DNA of 48,901 bases from contig JAKAEJ010000007.1 in NCBI GenBank assembly GCA_021818335.1, forward strand, positions 1 through 48,901, in the 5' to 3' direction. Positions 24,492 through 33,186 of the stretch are shown here, in pieces. The notes beneath the pieces were generated by a model. The model ran no database searches and was not told the origin of the DNA. It saw only the letters and a program-made list of their open reading frames with translations. Each line of letters opens with the position of its first letter. Positions within the stretch are counted from its first letter, which is position 1. The translations under genes were made by a program, and so were the position numbers. Origin of the DNA: Pseudomonadota bacterium. GTDB lineage: Bacteria; Pseudomonadota; Gammaproteobacteria; Xanthomonadales; Rhodanobacteraceae.

Positions 24492-25052
24492 TCAACGCGC
24501 GAAGCATGGATAGAACAGGTAATACGTATCGGGGAATCCGGGATCGTTGTTGGCGGCGTAGCGCAGGATCAGCTTGACGACTGGGTTGGTGCGCGAAGGC
24601 CTGGGCACATTGGTGATGGTGTAGTACATGGTCTTGCCCTGTCCGGGTTCGACGTTGGTCGTGGTCAGCGGAGTGCCGTCCTCTGCAAACGGTGTCTCGT
24701 CGCTGGTCGCGCTGGTGCCGTCCTTGTAGACGGCGGTGACATCGAGGCCAGGCGCGCCCGCTTCGCCGCTCTGGACGTTGCGCACCGGCACCGTGAACAC
24801 CAGGTCGCCGTCGGGCGGCGTGGCGGCTTTGGCGTAGGGCGTGACGGCCTCGGCAAACGCGCTGTCGGAGGCAACCCAGCGCATGGCATGGATGCGGTAG
24901 TCGAAACCGGTCAGGTGAAACGGCTGATTCATAAATGCCTCGTCGCGAGGCACGCCGTGATGAATGGAACCGCCGCTCCAGCCCGTCGCAGGAGCACCGG
25001 CGGCTATGAGGGCAGTGATCGAGAGTCCGACAAAACATGCAATCTTTTTCAT
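24492..25052 (-). CDS. Secreted protein of unknown function
   Basis: A 186-residue protein with a signal peptide (KKIACFVGLSITALIAAGAPATG) and a good AAGGGG ribosome site before the ATG at 25052. The mature protein begins WSGGSIHHGVPRDEAF and continues with strand-rich segments (GDLVFTVPVRNV, GLDVTAVYKDG, TMYYTITNVPRPS), ending in TYYLFYPCFAR. No known domain is recognised. It lies between the PKD-domain gene and the beta-propeller gene on the same strand, with a perfect palindrome 43 bases before its start. Shared export and orientation suggest that these genes belong together functionally; this is inference. Confidence 0.65.
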   Translation of the reverse strand: MKKIACFVGLSITALIAAGAPATGWSGGSIHHGVPRDEAFMNQPFHLTGFDYRIHAMRWVASDSAFAEAVTPYAKAATPPDGDLVFTVPVRNVQSGEAGAPGLDVTAVYKDGTSATSDETPFAEDGTPLTTTNVEPGQGKTMYYTITNVPRPSRTNPVVKLILRYAANNDPGFPDTYYLFYPCFAR

Positions 25053-25094
25053 GGTCAACCCCTTGCAGATTCGTTTGGGTGAAACACGCGGGCT

Positions 25095-25111
25095 ATGCAT
25101 GCGACATGCAT
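25095..25111 (-). promoter_or_regulatory. Perfect 7-bp inverted repeat upstream of the 25052 gene
   Basis: ATGCATG-CGA-CATGCAT is a perfect inverted repeat 43 bases before the start codon of the minus-strand secreted-protein gene, a usual place for a repressor or activator site. No cognate regulator is identified. Confidence 0.35.
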
Positions 25112-25312
25112 CGACCAACGGAGGAGGCCTGGGACGCGGACGATCCATCCGCCGGTGGGCCGGCATCGGCTGCTGTGGGCCTGGCCGATGGTGCGCACGT
25201 ACCTCCCGCGTGCCAACGAAGCCGGCATCCGGGCGGATTTTCCGTTCACGGGCACGTCGGTACGGGCCGGGTCTGGAATTCCGCCTAGCAAGACATGCCC
25301 GGTTTTGCGGCG

Positions 25313-26668
25313 CTACGGCCATTGCGGTGCAAACGGCGTCGTGAGGGTATCGTAGGGGAAATACTGTGGGCTGCGCGCCGCGCCGATGATTTCGACGACC
25401 CGCCCCGCGGATACCGCCCACACATCGCCGTGCCGATCGATGGCAAGATCACGGGCTTTGACGTTCGGGAAGCTGCGACGGATGGATCCGTCGGGTTCGA
25501 TATCGGCCACGCCATGGAGCATCGGCGCATAGGCCCAAAGGTTGCCGTCCCGCGAAATCGCGAAGCGCCGGATCATTTTCAAGTCCTTTCTGCATAGCTC
25601 GCGCTTGATGACGCCGTGCTTGAGGTCGACCGCGATCAGCCCTGCGTCCCATGACCGCCAGAGGAATCCATCTGGCGCAAGCGCTGCATAACGCCAGCCA
25701 CTGCCGCCGCTGCTACCATCTACGCCCTTGACCGTGGACTCGCAATCATAGGGTTCGCCCGCAAGGTCGTAGTCGCGGAGCAATCGCACCTCGGTCGTGG
25801 GCTCGCCGATGGCCAGGCACTGTTTGCACTCGTACTGATGATCCTTGGTGTCCAGCGTGACGGAGATGTTTGTGAAGTTTCCGGTCGGCGTGAACACGAG
25901 GTTGTGGGCGACCTCCCAGATGTCGGTCCGCTTCAGGATGGTTGTGGGTGACTGGGTGACTGGAAACTCGATGTACTTGACCTTGCCGATCAGCGCGCCA
26001 CTGCTGCTGTAGACGCGCAGTTCCGGGTTCCCACCCCACAGCCGATGGATGGCCGATTGCGAACCCGTCTTCGGTGGTGGCGCATCGGTGTCGACCTTGG
26101 GCGTGGCGCCGGTGAATACCCAAAGATCGCCGTTGGGTGCGATTGTCAGGTCACGCGCGTTGATACCAGCACCGGTCGGTTTGCCGAGGATGGCGCCGTC
26201 CGGCGAGAGCTCGAAAAGCTCCGAAGTACCTTTCGAAGCGCCGACGCTGACTACCCAGAGATGCCCGGCATGATCGATAGCGATGCCGATGGGATAACTG
26301 ATATTGTCGGTCTGCCCCAAGGCCTTGACACATTGCATGAAGGCCGCACCCTGCGCCTGCAGTGCTTCCGCCGATCGCGCCCACGGATGTGCTGCACAGG
26401 ACTCGCTGGCCGCAATGGGACTCCACGTTGCGGGATATTTGCCGATCAACCGGCCGCTCGGGGTGAATGCGTAAAGCGCGTGGTACTTGTCGCCAGCCGC
26501 TGCATTGAGCACCCAGACGGTTCCTGACTCGGCAATCGCAATTCGACTGAAATCGTGATCGGCTTTCGTCACCTGATACACCGTCCTGATTTCAGCCGAA
26601 TTTGATGCAGCATGAGTCGATTGAACCAGGAAGAGCCCGACCAGAAGGGCACCGATGATGCGCAGCAT
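25313..26668 (-). CDS. Secreted beta-propeller (NHL/SMP-30-like repeat) protein
   Basis: A 451-residue protein with a signal peptide (LRIIGALLVGLFLVQSTHA). It carries repeated blade motifs of the form xGxLW: DHAGHLWVVS, APNGDLWVFT, APDGFLWRSW, SRDGNLWAYA and DRHGDVWAVS, with an SGTVWVL blade near the N-terminus, as in NHL and Vgb/streptogramin-lyase-type propellers. The paired cysteines in ECKQC may form a disulfide or bind metal. Such propellers often bind ligands or partners outside the cytoplasm. No lyase active-site residues were identified, so no enzyme is claimed. The start at 26668 has GGAGA upstream; an in-frame ATG at 26686 would add six residues. Confidence 0.72.
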   Translation of the reverse strand: MLRIIGALLVGLFLVQSTHAASNSAEIRTVYQVTKADHDFSRIAIAESGTVWVLNAAAGDKYHALYAFTPSGRLIGKYPATWSPIAASESCAAHPWARSAEALQAQGAAFMQCVKALGQTDNISYPIGIAIDHAGHLWVVSVGASKGTSELFELSPDGAILGKPTGAGINARDLTIAPNGDLWVFTGATPKVDTDAPPPKTGSQSAIHRLWGGNPELRVYSSSGALIGKVKYIEFPVTQSPTTILKRTDIWEVAHNLVFTPTGNFTNISVTLDTKDHQYECKQCLAIGEPTTEVRLLRDYDLAGEPYDCESTVKGVDGSSGGSGWRYAALAPDGFLWRSWDAGLIAVDLKHGVIKRELCRKDLKMIRRFAISRDGNLWAYAPMLHGVADIEPDGSIRRSFPNVKARDLAIDRHGDVWAVSAGRVVEIIGAARSPQYFPYDTLTTPFAPQWP

Positions 26669-26931
26669 GCGGATGTCTCCGCGCATGCGTTTGGTCGGTG
26701 CGGAATCTGCCGCGATCATGCGGCTGGTCAGTACATCCAGGCCGTGGTCGTGGTGTGCCCGTGGACGCCGCCATTCATCCGCAATCGCTTTTGCTGAAGC
26801 GGACAACAGCATAGATTTCGGATTCCGGCTGCCTTGGTACGTGTCCATGCCGCCAGGTTCCGGAAGCCTTCGCAACACAGCGGGAAACCGCTCGTGGCAC
26901 ATATCGGGAGTTCCTCCGGTCTGGCCTTTGG

Positions 26932-26944
26932 CCAAGCGATGCAG
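26932..26944 (-). terminator. Weak hairpin downstream of the Yip1-family gene
   Basis: TGGCC-TTT-GGCCA lies just after the Yip1-family stop codon on the minus strand. There is no T-run, so it is only a candidate terminator. The remainder of 26669-26959 shows no gene. Confidence 0.25.
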
Positions 26945-26959
26945 GCATCCGTAGCAGCG

Positions 26960-28132
26960 TTACTTGAGCGCCGCCAGATCCTTCAGGTCCACTGCATGGA
27001 CGAATGCCTCGAGGGTCGCCATCGATGTGGGCGAGCCCTTGGCCTGAACCAGGAACCGGCCGGCCACGTAGACCACGTAGTGTCCGCTCTGCGTCGGTCC
27101 GTACCAGCGTTCCGAGACCGGCATGCCATCGATGATCGTGCTGCGGTTATAGCCATGGCTGCTCTGCGTCTCGAACTGGGTGTTGGCCGCGATGGCGGCC
27201 ATGAAACGCATGCTGCCAAGATCCTCGACTTTCACATCGACGGCGTGGCCAGCCGGATCCTTGTAAATCGCTTCGACTTCCGAATATTGTGTTGGCCCGA
27301 CCGCGACCTGATTCGCAGTCAGGTGCGATCGCACGTAGCCGTTGAGCGCGGCGGGCAGAAAGTGCTTCAACTGATCCACTGGCACCGCAGTAACGGGGGC
27401 ATTGTCTGCGTTACCGCGGGTGGCCGAGCCATGTCCCCCCTCGCCCCAGGCGGGAACCGTGGTGGCGGCTCGGTGTCCAGCGAACAAAGGCGCGGACAGG
27501 GTGGAAACATCGCCGGCCATACCGGAGGACCGCAGCCAGAGCATTCCGATCGGAGCGGTGATCGCAGCGGACAGGACGAACGAGAGGACCACCGCGATCA
27601 CGACACTCACGGCGGCATAGGCCGCCGACCGGTCCTCCGGGCACTTCATCGTGAATGGAAGGCCGATGTAGAGCAGGTAGATGGAATAGCCGGCCGCCAA
27701 CAAACCTGTCACCGGCAGCAGTACCCCCAAAGCCGGTATCAAGCCGAGAATCGCGACGATCCAGACAGGCGTGTACGCGTAGGCCACCGTCCTGAGCGCT
27801 TGGGAAAAATTGCGCGTGCCGCCGAAGCTGGCGGCAAGCAGGTCCACGATGAACGCCATGATGGTCGCCATCGCCACGGCCAGCGCATACGCGATGACCG
27901 CCTGGACCAGTGAATAGACAAACGCCACATGCATGCTGCCGAGGAACGGCGTCCAGAATCCGAAAGCCGTCCGGCCGATCAGCCGCGCGAGCGGACCGAT
28001 GGCCGCGAACCACAGCACCCATCCGGAGAAGACGGCGTGGGTGGCAACTGGCTCGGCGGCGATGGACGGCCAGGTCTCCCTCGGTGCCTGCAGGATCCCG
28101 CGCGCGCGTTCAATGATGGTCTGGAATGACAT
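26960..28132 (-). CDS. Yip1-family membrane protein with a C-terminal soluble domain
   Basis: A 390-residue protein. Residues ~1-205 contain a Yip1 domain: the start SFQTIIERARGILQAPRETWPSIAAEP is the standard bacterial Yip1 opening, and about five transmembrane helices follow, including the AYAYTPVWIVAILGLIPALG segment. After a Gly/Ala-rich linker comes a soluble domain of about 140 residues (VDQLKHFLPAALNGYVRSHL ... RFLVQAKGSPTSMATLEAFVHAVDLKDLA) that I recall as a companion domain of unknown role, probably periplasmic. AAGGAG lies eight bases before ATG 28132. It is divergent from the HTH-TPR regulator across 257 bases. Confidence 0.78.
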   Translation of the reverse strand: MSFQTIIERARGILQAPRETWPSIAAEPVATHAVFSGWVLWFAAIGPLARLIGRTAFGFWTPFLGSMHVAFVYSLVQAVIAYALAVAMATIMAFIVDLLAASFGGTRNFSQALRTVAYAYTPVWIVAILGLIPALGVLLPVTGLLAAGYSIYLLYIGLPFTMKCPEDRSAAYAAVSVVIAVVLSFVLSAAITAPIGMLWLRSSGMAGDVSTLSAPLFAGHRAATTVPAWGEGGHGSATRGNADNAPVTAVPVDQLKHFLPAALNGYVRSHLTANQVAVGPTQYSEVEAIYKDPAGHAVDVKVEDLGSMRFMAAIAANTQFETQSSHGYNRSTIIDGMPVSERWYGPTQSGHYVVYVAGRFLVQAKGSPTSMATLEAFVHAVDLKDLAALK

Positions 28133-28389
28133 GGTGTTGACTCCTTCTGAAATCGTGCCGCAAGGCGGCAAGTTGTTCGGTGCAGTTGGATTGGAGGCGT
28201 GCGGAACTGGCAGGCAGGCAGGGCAGCCGACTGCTGCCTGCGTGCGAGCGACAAGATGTCAATGCCGGCAGTACAGCGCACGATCGTTCCTGGTATCTAC
28301 GTCAATCGCTGCTCGATTTCTGCTCAGGCAAACGCCGTAAAACGGTACCGAGCCGTCCGTCCGGCGCGTAGAATCGGCACGGGGAAAGT
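28133..28389. promoter_or_regulatory. Shared divergent promoter region
   Basis: 257 bases between two divergent start codons. It contains a GGCAGGCAGGCAGGGCAG tract (28208 onward) and a good -10-like TAGAAT at 28369-28374 without a matching -35. If that -10 is used, the leader of the plus-strand gene would be very short, which leaves the true start of that gene open. Confidence 0.35.
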
Positions 28390-30474
28390 ATGAACAAGGC
28401 ACGGTGGCGAAAGGGGGTCGCCGGGCAGATGATGAATCCAAGGCGATCCTTCGAGGATCCCAGGGGCAACGCACGGGATGCGCAAGGAACCCGCATGGCC
28501 GCGGGCGGCCTCAGGCAGCCGGATGTGCGGTCGGAAGCTGGATTTGCCGCCGCCGTCCGTCGAGCGCTGCGGGACTTTCACCGCCCCGACGTCCTGCGCG
28601 ACAGTCCTCTGCTCGCCAGTCGGCTGTTGACCGCAGCACTGCAGCGCGATCCGACGACGCCTCCGACACATGTTCTACGTGCCATTCTCCGGGAGCACTG
28701 TGAGCGGCTCGGCGAGAACGCGAGATCCGAGCGCTACAGGCAGGTCCTGACCCTCACGTACCTGGCACCCCTGCGCAGCCAGCAGGCCGCGGCAGAGGCC
28801 TTGCACCTGAGCTGGAGTACCTATCGGCGACGGCTGGCCGAGGCCATCCGCATGCTGACCGCCTCGTTGTGGGACGCCGAAATATCCACACTACATCCGC
28901 CCGCACCCTCGAATCCGGCACCGCAGGATCTCGCTGCCGCAGTCGCGCCATCCTCCGGTCGCCGGCCATGGATTGCCGCCATAGCTGCCCTGGCGTTTCT
29001 GCTCCTGCTCGGCGGGGGCGTTCTGCTGCTGCACACTTCGCGCGTCAGGAAATCACCGGGCACGGTTGCTGACCAGGCGTCAACCGTGGCGGTGCTGCCG
29101 TTCATCGATCTCGACCACGTGCCCGCGTTGCGCTATCTCGGCGATGGCATGACAGACGAGTTGATCACGCGCCTCGGGCGTATATCCGCCTTGCACGTGG
29201 TCGCACCGACCTCCTCTTTCAGTCTGCGCGGCAAGCCCATGAATGCGCGCCAAGCTGGTCGTCTGCTAGGCGCAGCATCGATCGTTGAGGGCAGCGTCCA
29301 GAAGATCGGTTCTTTACTGCACATCGATGTTATGCTGGTCGACACCGCCAACGGCTATGGGCGCTGGACGGACGAATTCACGGTCGATGCGAGCGCCATT
29401 GGCGGCGTGGAGGACATCATCGTCCGCGGCATCGCCAACCAGCTGCATGTCGCGCCGCCGCCACCGGATTCCGTCTGGAGCCAAACAGGTGCCGATGTCA
29501 ATCCCCAAGCACGCGATTTCTACCTGGTGGGCTTGGAGTACCTGGATTACCGCGACCCAGGGGCCATCCTGCAGGCGATTGCCTACCTGCAAAAGGCCAC
29601 CCAAGCCGACGAATCCTACGCACCGGCCTGGGCCAACCTGGCTATGGCCTATGCAGTCATGCGCTCCTATCAGGCTGGTGTGCCGCCCGATACGTATTAC
29701 CAGACCGCATTCGCCACAGCCCGAAAATCCATCGCCCTGGACTCGGAGTTGCCCCGGGCCTATGAAGTGCTCGGCCTGCTCGACGACCAGCACTGGCACT
29801 GGCGCAGAGCAGAATCAAACTATCGGCGCGCGCTGCAACTCGATCCCAGCGACGCAACCGCGCATCAGTGGTATGCGATCCACCTGTGGTTCATGGGACA
29901 GATGCAGGCCGCCTTGCTCGAGATGCAAATCGCGCGCCGCCTCGATCCGCTGTCGCCAATCATCAATGTCGACCTCGGCCGTGCGCTGCTCTATGCGGGA
30001 AACCCACGGGCATCTCTCGCGCAATATCGTGCAACAGCAGCCATGGATCCGAACTTCCCGCTGACCTACATTTTCATGGGGGAGACGGATCTGGCGCTCG
30101 GCAATCCCCGTGCGGCGCTCACTGCGGTCCACAAGGCAGACAGGCTCTCAGGACGCACGCCACAGTTCGCACTGGCCGAAATCGGCGCCAGCGAAGCGTT
30201 GCTGGGCCATATGGGCAGTGCACGTCAGACACTCGACAGGTTTAAGCAAGGTGCAAGAGGCCGCTACGTTTCGGGTGTGCTGCTGGCCTGGCTGGATTGG
30301 AGCCTGGGCAATAAGCCCGGAACTATCGATGCGTTGCGGCGCGCTGTGCGCGAGCACGATTTTCTGATGATGGTCGTATTCGGGCCGCTTGGAGCCGGCA
30401 TGCGTGCCGATCCGCAGTTCGCCGAGATCCGTTCACTGATGAACTTGCCGGCAGCATCCGCCGGACGCCGCTGA
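28390..30474 (+). CDS. Membrane-anchored HTH-TM-TolB-like-TPR protein (putative regulator)
   Basis: A 694-residue multidomain protein. Residues ~48-160 form a cytoplasmic helical region ending in a sigma-70 region-4-like helix-turn-helix (SQQAAAEALHLSWSTYRRRLAEAIRML). One transmembrane helix (~194-215) follows. Residues ~231-360 resemble the TolB N-terminal/FlgO-like domain (VAVLPFIDLD ... YLGDGMTDELITRLGRI ... GRLLGAASIVEGSVQ), as found in CadC-like sensors. From ~375 to 680 there are about six to eight TPR repeats (AYAPAWANLAMAYAV, PRAYEVLGLLDDQ and so on), predicted to be periplasmic. The layout is that of a one-component signal receiver. GGGGA precedes ATG 28390; internal ATGs at 28429/28432 and 28495 are alternatives. 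The divergent Yip1-family gene is a likely target or partner. Confidence 0.75.
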   Translation: MNKARWRKGVAGQMMNPRRSFEDPRGNARDAQGTRMAAGGLRQPDVRSEAGFAAAVRRALRDFHRPDVLRDSPLLASRLLTAALQRDPTTPPTHVLRAILREHCERLGENARSERYRQVLTLTYLAPLRSQQAAAEALHLSWSTYRRRLAEAIRMLTASLWDAEISTLHPPAPSNPAPQDLAAAVAPSSGRRPWIAAIAALAFLLLLGGGVLLLHTSRVRKSPGTVADQASTVAVLPFIDLDHVPALRYLGDGMTDELITRLGRISALHVVAPTSSFSLRGKPMNARQAGRLLGAASIVEGSVQKIGSLLHIDVMLVDTANGYGRWTDEFTVDASAIGGVEDIIVRGIANQLHVAPPPPDSVWSQTGADVNPQARDFYLVGLEYLDYRDPGAILQAIAYLQKATQADESYAPAWANLAMAYAVMRSYQAGVPPDTYYQTAFATARKSIALDSELPRAYEVLGLLDDQHWHWRRAESNYRRALQLDPSDATAHQWYAIHLWFMGQMQAALLEMQIARRLDPLSPIINVDLGRALLYAGNPRASLAQYRATAAMDPNFPLTYIFMGETDLALGNPRAALTAVHKADRLSGRTPQFALAEIGASEALLGHMGSARQTLDRFKQGARGRYVSGVLLAWLDWSLGNKPGTIDALRRAVREHDFLMMVVFGPLGAGMRADPQFAEIRSLMNLPAASAGRR

Positions 30475-30499
30475 GGGTGCAGAGTCCGGCAAGCAGAAA

Positions 30500-30514
30500 G
30501 GGCCGAGACGGCCC
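30500..30514. terminator. GC hairpin after the HTH-TPR gene
   Basis: GGGCCG-AGA-CGGCCC is a perfect 6-bp stem with a 3-base loop, 26 bases after the stop codon and between two convergent genes. The T-run is poor (GTCATT), so efficiency is uncertain. The rest of 30475-30678 holds nothing recognisable. Confidence 0.45.
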
Positions 30515-30678
30515 GTCATTCCGGACGGGTATTTCGCAAATGCTGCTGGATCCCCGCTTTTGAACCGGCGCCAGCGGATTTAGAGCTGTACGCTTCGCAC
30601 TGCTCGCGCCACATGGGCACAGGGGTGGCGGTCAATCTGGCAGAAAGGCCGCAGCGGTCCCCGCAACGACGTGACCAC

Positions 30679-32046
30679 TCAATACGCAAACTCTCGGAAC
30701 AACGGGTCCACGCTTCCGCCCCATTCGCCGTGGAACAGCGCGAGCTTCCGCTCGGCGGGGGTCTGATTGGCCAGCGCGAACTCGATCAGCGGCTCAATGA
30801 ATTGCGACTCGTCGCCTCCGCCCGCGTTCCGTCGGCCGCGCCGCGACAAACCCGCCTGCGCGATGCGGAGCGCCTCGAGCGCGAGTTCACGGACGGTCGC
30901 CTTGCGAAACGGCAGCTTCAAAGCCTGCCGCGGCACCCCGTCGCGCAATACGTGGCGTTCTTCCATGGAGAAATCCCGCACCAGGTCCCAGGCGGCATCG
31001 AGCGCCGCATCGTCGTACAACAGGCCGACCCAGAACGCGGGAAGCGCGCACAGTCGATTCCAGGGGCCGCCATCGGCGCCCCGCATTTCCAGATATTTCT
31101 TCAACCGCACCTCGGGGAAAGCGGTCGTGAGGTGATCGGCAAAATCGCGAAGCGTGGGTCGCGCGCCCGGCAGTTCACAGAGCCGACCGGCCATGAACGC
31201 ACGGAAGTCGCGTCCGGCCAGGTCGACGTAGCGGCCATCGCGGTAGCTGAAATACATCGGTACGCCGAGGATGTAATCGACGTAGCGCTCATAACCGAAG
31301 CCGTCCTCGAAGACGAAGTCCAGCATCCCGGTGCGATCCGGATCCGTGTCGGTCCACACATGCGAACGGAACGAGAGAAAGCCGTTGGGCCTGCCTTCGG
31401 TGAAGGGCGAGTCCGCGAAAAGGGCCGTGGCGACGGGCTGGAGAGCGAGCGCGACGCGGAACTTCTTCACCATGTCCGCCTCGGTCGCGTAATCGAGGTT
31501 GACCTGCACGGTGCACGTGCGCGTCATCATGTCCAGCCCGAGATTGCCACGCAGCGGCATGTAGCGCTTCATGATCGCGTAGCGACCCTTGGGCATCATC
31601 GGCATGTCTTCGCGTCGCCACTTCGGCTGGAAGCCCATGCCGAGGAACCCCATGCCCAGGGGATCGGCAACCCCCCGCACCTCCTCGAGGTGGCCGTTGA
31701 CCTCGCAGCAGGTCTCGTGGATGTCGACCAGCGGCGCACCCGACAACTCCAGCTGGCCGGCCGGCTCGAGCGTGATCGACGCCCCGGCCCGCGCCAGCGC
31801 AACCGGCAAATCCCCCTCGACGACGACCTCCCAGCCGTGCCGCGCCGCGATGCCTTCGAGCAGCGCCCGGATGCCGCGCTCGCCGGCATAGGGCGGCGGC
31901 CTCAAGTCCTCCAGGTAAAACCCGAACTTTTCATGTTCGGTGCCGATGCGCCAGTCGGCACGCGGCTTCTCGCCGCCCGCGAGGTATTCAACCAGCATCC
32001 GCTCGTCGGTGATTTCGGTATCAGGTGCAGCGCTGGGAATCGACAT
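30679..32046 (-). CDS. gshA: Glutamate-cysteine ligase, plant/proteobacterial type
   Basis: A 455-residue enzyme making gamma-glutamylcysteine, the first step of glutathione synthesis. It belongs to the plant-like (GCS2-superfamily) type found in Xanthomonas and alphaproteobacteria rather than the E. coli type. The RIGTEHEKFGF start, ITLEPAGQLELSGAPL, DMMTRTCTVQVNLDY and KKYLEMRGADGG blocks are conserved ATP/Mg2+ and substrate regions. AAGGA lies five bases before the ATG. The plant enzyme is redox-regulated by a disulfide; several cysteines are present here (CC in ETCCEVNG, RLCELPG), but regulation is not shown. It follows the LOG gene by 68 bases on the same strand. Confidence 0.95.
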   Translation of the reverse strand: MSIPSAAPDTEITDERMLVEYLAGGEKPRADWRIGTEHEKFGFYLEDLRPPPYAGERGIRALLEGIAARHGWEVVVEGDLPVALARAGASITLEPAGQLELSGAPLVDIHETCCEVNGHLEEVRGVADPLGMGFLGMGFQPKWRREDMPMMPKGRYAIMKRYMPLRGNLGLDMMTRTCTVQVNLDYATEADMVKKFRVALALQPVATALFADSPFTEGRPNGFLSFRSHVWTDTDPDRTGMLDFVFEDGFGYERYVDYILGVPMYFSYRDGRYVDLAGRDFRAFMAGRLCELPGARPTLRDFADHLTTAFPEVRLKKYLEMRGADGGPWNRLCALPAFWVGLLYDDAALDAAWDLVRDFSMEERHVLRDGVPRQALKLPFRKATVRELALEALRIAQAGLSRRGRRNAGGGDESQFIEPLIEFALANQTPAERKLALFHGEWGGSVDPLFREFAY

Positions 32047-32114
32047 GGAAATCCTTGCTCGGGCAGGAGACCCGAGATGGGGTGGCCCGTCCGGTTTTGC
32101 AAGCGTTCAGGGTA

Positions 32115-32693
32115 TCAGCGCACGACGGCATATTCCCGGGCGTCGCTGCGCCAGTTGGGCATCGCGTGGATCGTCGGCAAGACCTGCTCCGGCGAAGCCA
32201 CAAGGCGCCACATGTCGCCATGGCCGGGATTCATGAAGCGCTCGTCGATCAGCCGCTCCAGGTAGGCCGCCAACGGAGCGAACAAGCCATTGGTGTCCAG
32301 CATGACTATCGGCTTGAAGTAAAGGCCCAGCCGCTTGAGGGTAATCGCCTCGAACAACTCTTCCAGCGTGCCGCATCCACCGGGCAAAGCGACGACTGCA
32401 TCGGCGCCGCTGAGAAGACGGTGCTTTCGCTCCCGCATGTCCTCGACCAGTTCCAGGCGAGTCAGCCCGGGATGCCCCCATTCCAGATCGGCCATGAAGC
32501 GGGGGAGGATGCCGATGATTTCCCCTCCGCGACTGAGGGCACCTTCGGCCAGGGCCCCCATGGATCCCGTGGACCCGCCACCGTACACGACCGTGCAACC
32601 CGCCTCGGCCAGCAGTTCGCCAAGCCGTCGGGCATCGCGTCGGAATCCCTCGTGTGTTGCTTCACTGGATGCGCAGTAAACACAGACCCGCAT
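32115..32693 (-). CDS. LOG-family nucleotide 5'-monophosphate phosphoribohydrolase
   Basis: A 192-residue protein with the full LOG (TIGR00730) signature: MRVCVYCASSEA at the start, VVYGGGSTGSMGALAEGAL, RERKHRL (86-92) and PGGCGTLEE (104-112), which binds the phosphoribosyl moiety and supplies the catalytic Glu. Family members remove ribose 5-phosphate from cytokinin nucleotides or AMP/CMP-like nucleotides and are often misannotated as lysine decarboxylases. The second of two ATGs (32693) was chosen because the GGGGG run then lies about seven bases upstream; the ATG at 32699 would add two residues. It is divergent from the small membrane-protein gene at 32862 and upstream of gshA. Confidence 0.92.
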   Translation of the reverse strand: MRVCVYCASSEATHEGFRRDARRLGELLAEAGCTVVYGGGSTGSMGALAEGALSRGGEIIGILPRFMADLEWGHPGLTRLELVEDMRERKHRLLSGADAVVALPGGCGTLEELFEAITLKRLGLYFKPIVMLDTNGLFAPLAAYLERLIDERFMNPGHGDMWRLVASPEQVLPTIHAMPNWRSDAREYAVVR

Positions 32694-32861
32694 TGGCATG
32701 CCCCCGTTGGCGCGCTCCGTCGTGGAACCGCGCCGTCTGATCTTACATGCCGGCTCGTCATTCCGATCATGGATGGACGCGCCCGGCCCAAGTGCATCAC
32801 AACATGCCACGCCAAGGCGAGTGTCCTAGCATCGGCCAACCGCACGCATGCAGGGGGTCGA

Positions 32862-33164
32862 ATGAACTTCGATGTGAGTACCGTCATCAGCTTGGCCGCG
32901 ATCGTCGTGATGGTGTTGTGCATCATCAACGTCTTGCGCCTGGGCAAGAGCGTGCCGGGCGGCATCATCGGCCAGACGTGGAAGCAGCTCACCGCGCTAG
33001 TCGCGCTGTTCACGGCAGGCTAGCTGGTGACACCGTTTTTCTCGCTGCTGCCGCCCGGCATCGTCGATCTCGTGGTGGCGCTGATCTTCCTGTTTGGCGC
33101 GGGCTACGTGTGGCTCACGGTCCGCCTGATCCACCGGGTGATTCGCGAGCTCGCCGGCGACTGA
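32862..33164 (+). pseudogene. Small two- to three-helix membrane protein interrupted by an in-frame amber codon
   Basis: The frame from ATG 32862 (GGGGG upstream) encodes 53 residues with one strong helix (STVISLAAIVVMVLCIINVLRL) and the start of another (LTALVALFTAG). TAG follows at 33021-33023 (codon 54). The same frame then continues without interruption for 46 codons (LVTPFFSLLPPGIVDLVVALIFLFGAGYVWLTV...) to TGA at 33162-33164. The second half has its own hydrophobic segments and no independent start signal. The sense residue replaced is most easily Tyr (TAC or TAT to TAG), giving FTAGYLVTPFF. The simplest reading is a recent nonsense mutation. Read-through or a sequencing error are alternatives. 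The function of the intact protein is unknown. Confidence 0.65.
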
Positions 33165-33186
33165 TCCCGGGCAACCCGAACTCGTC

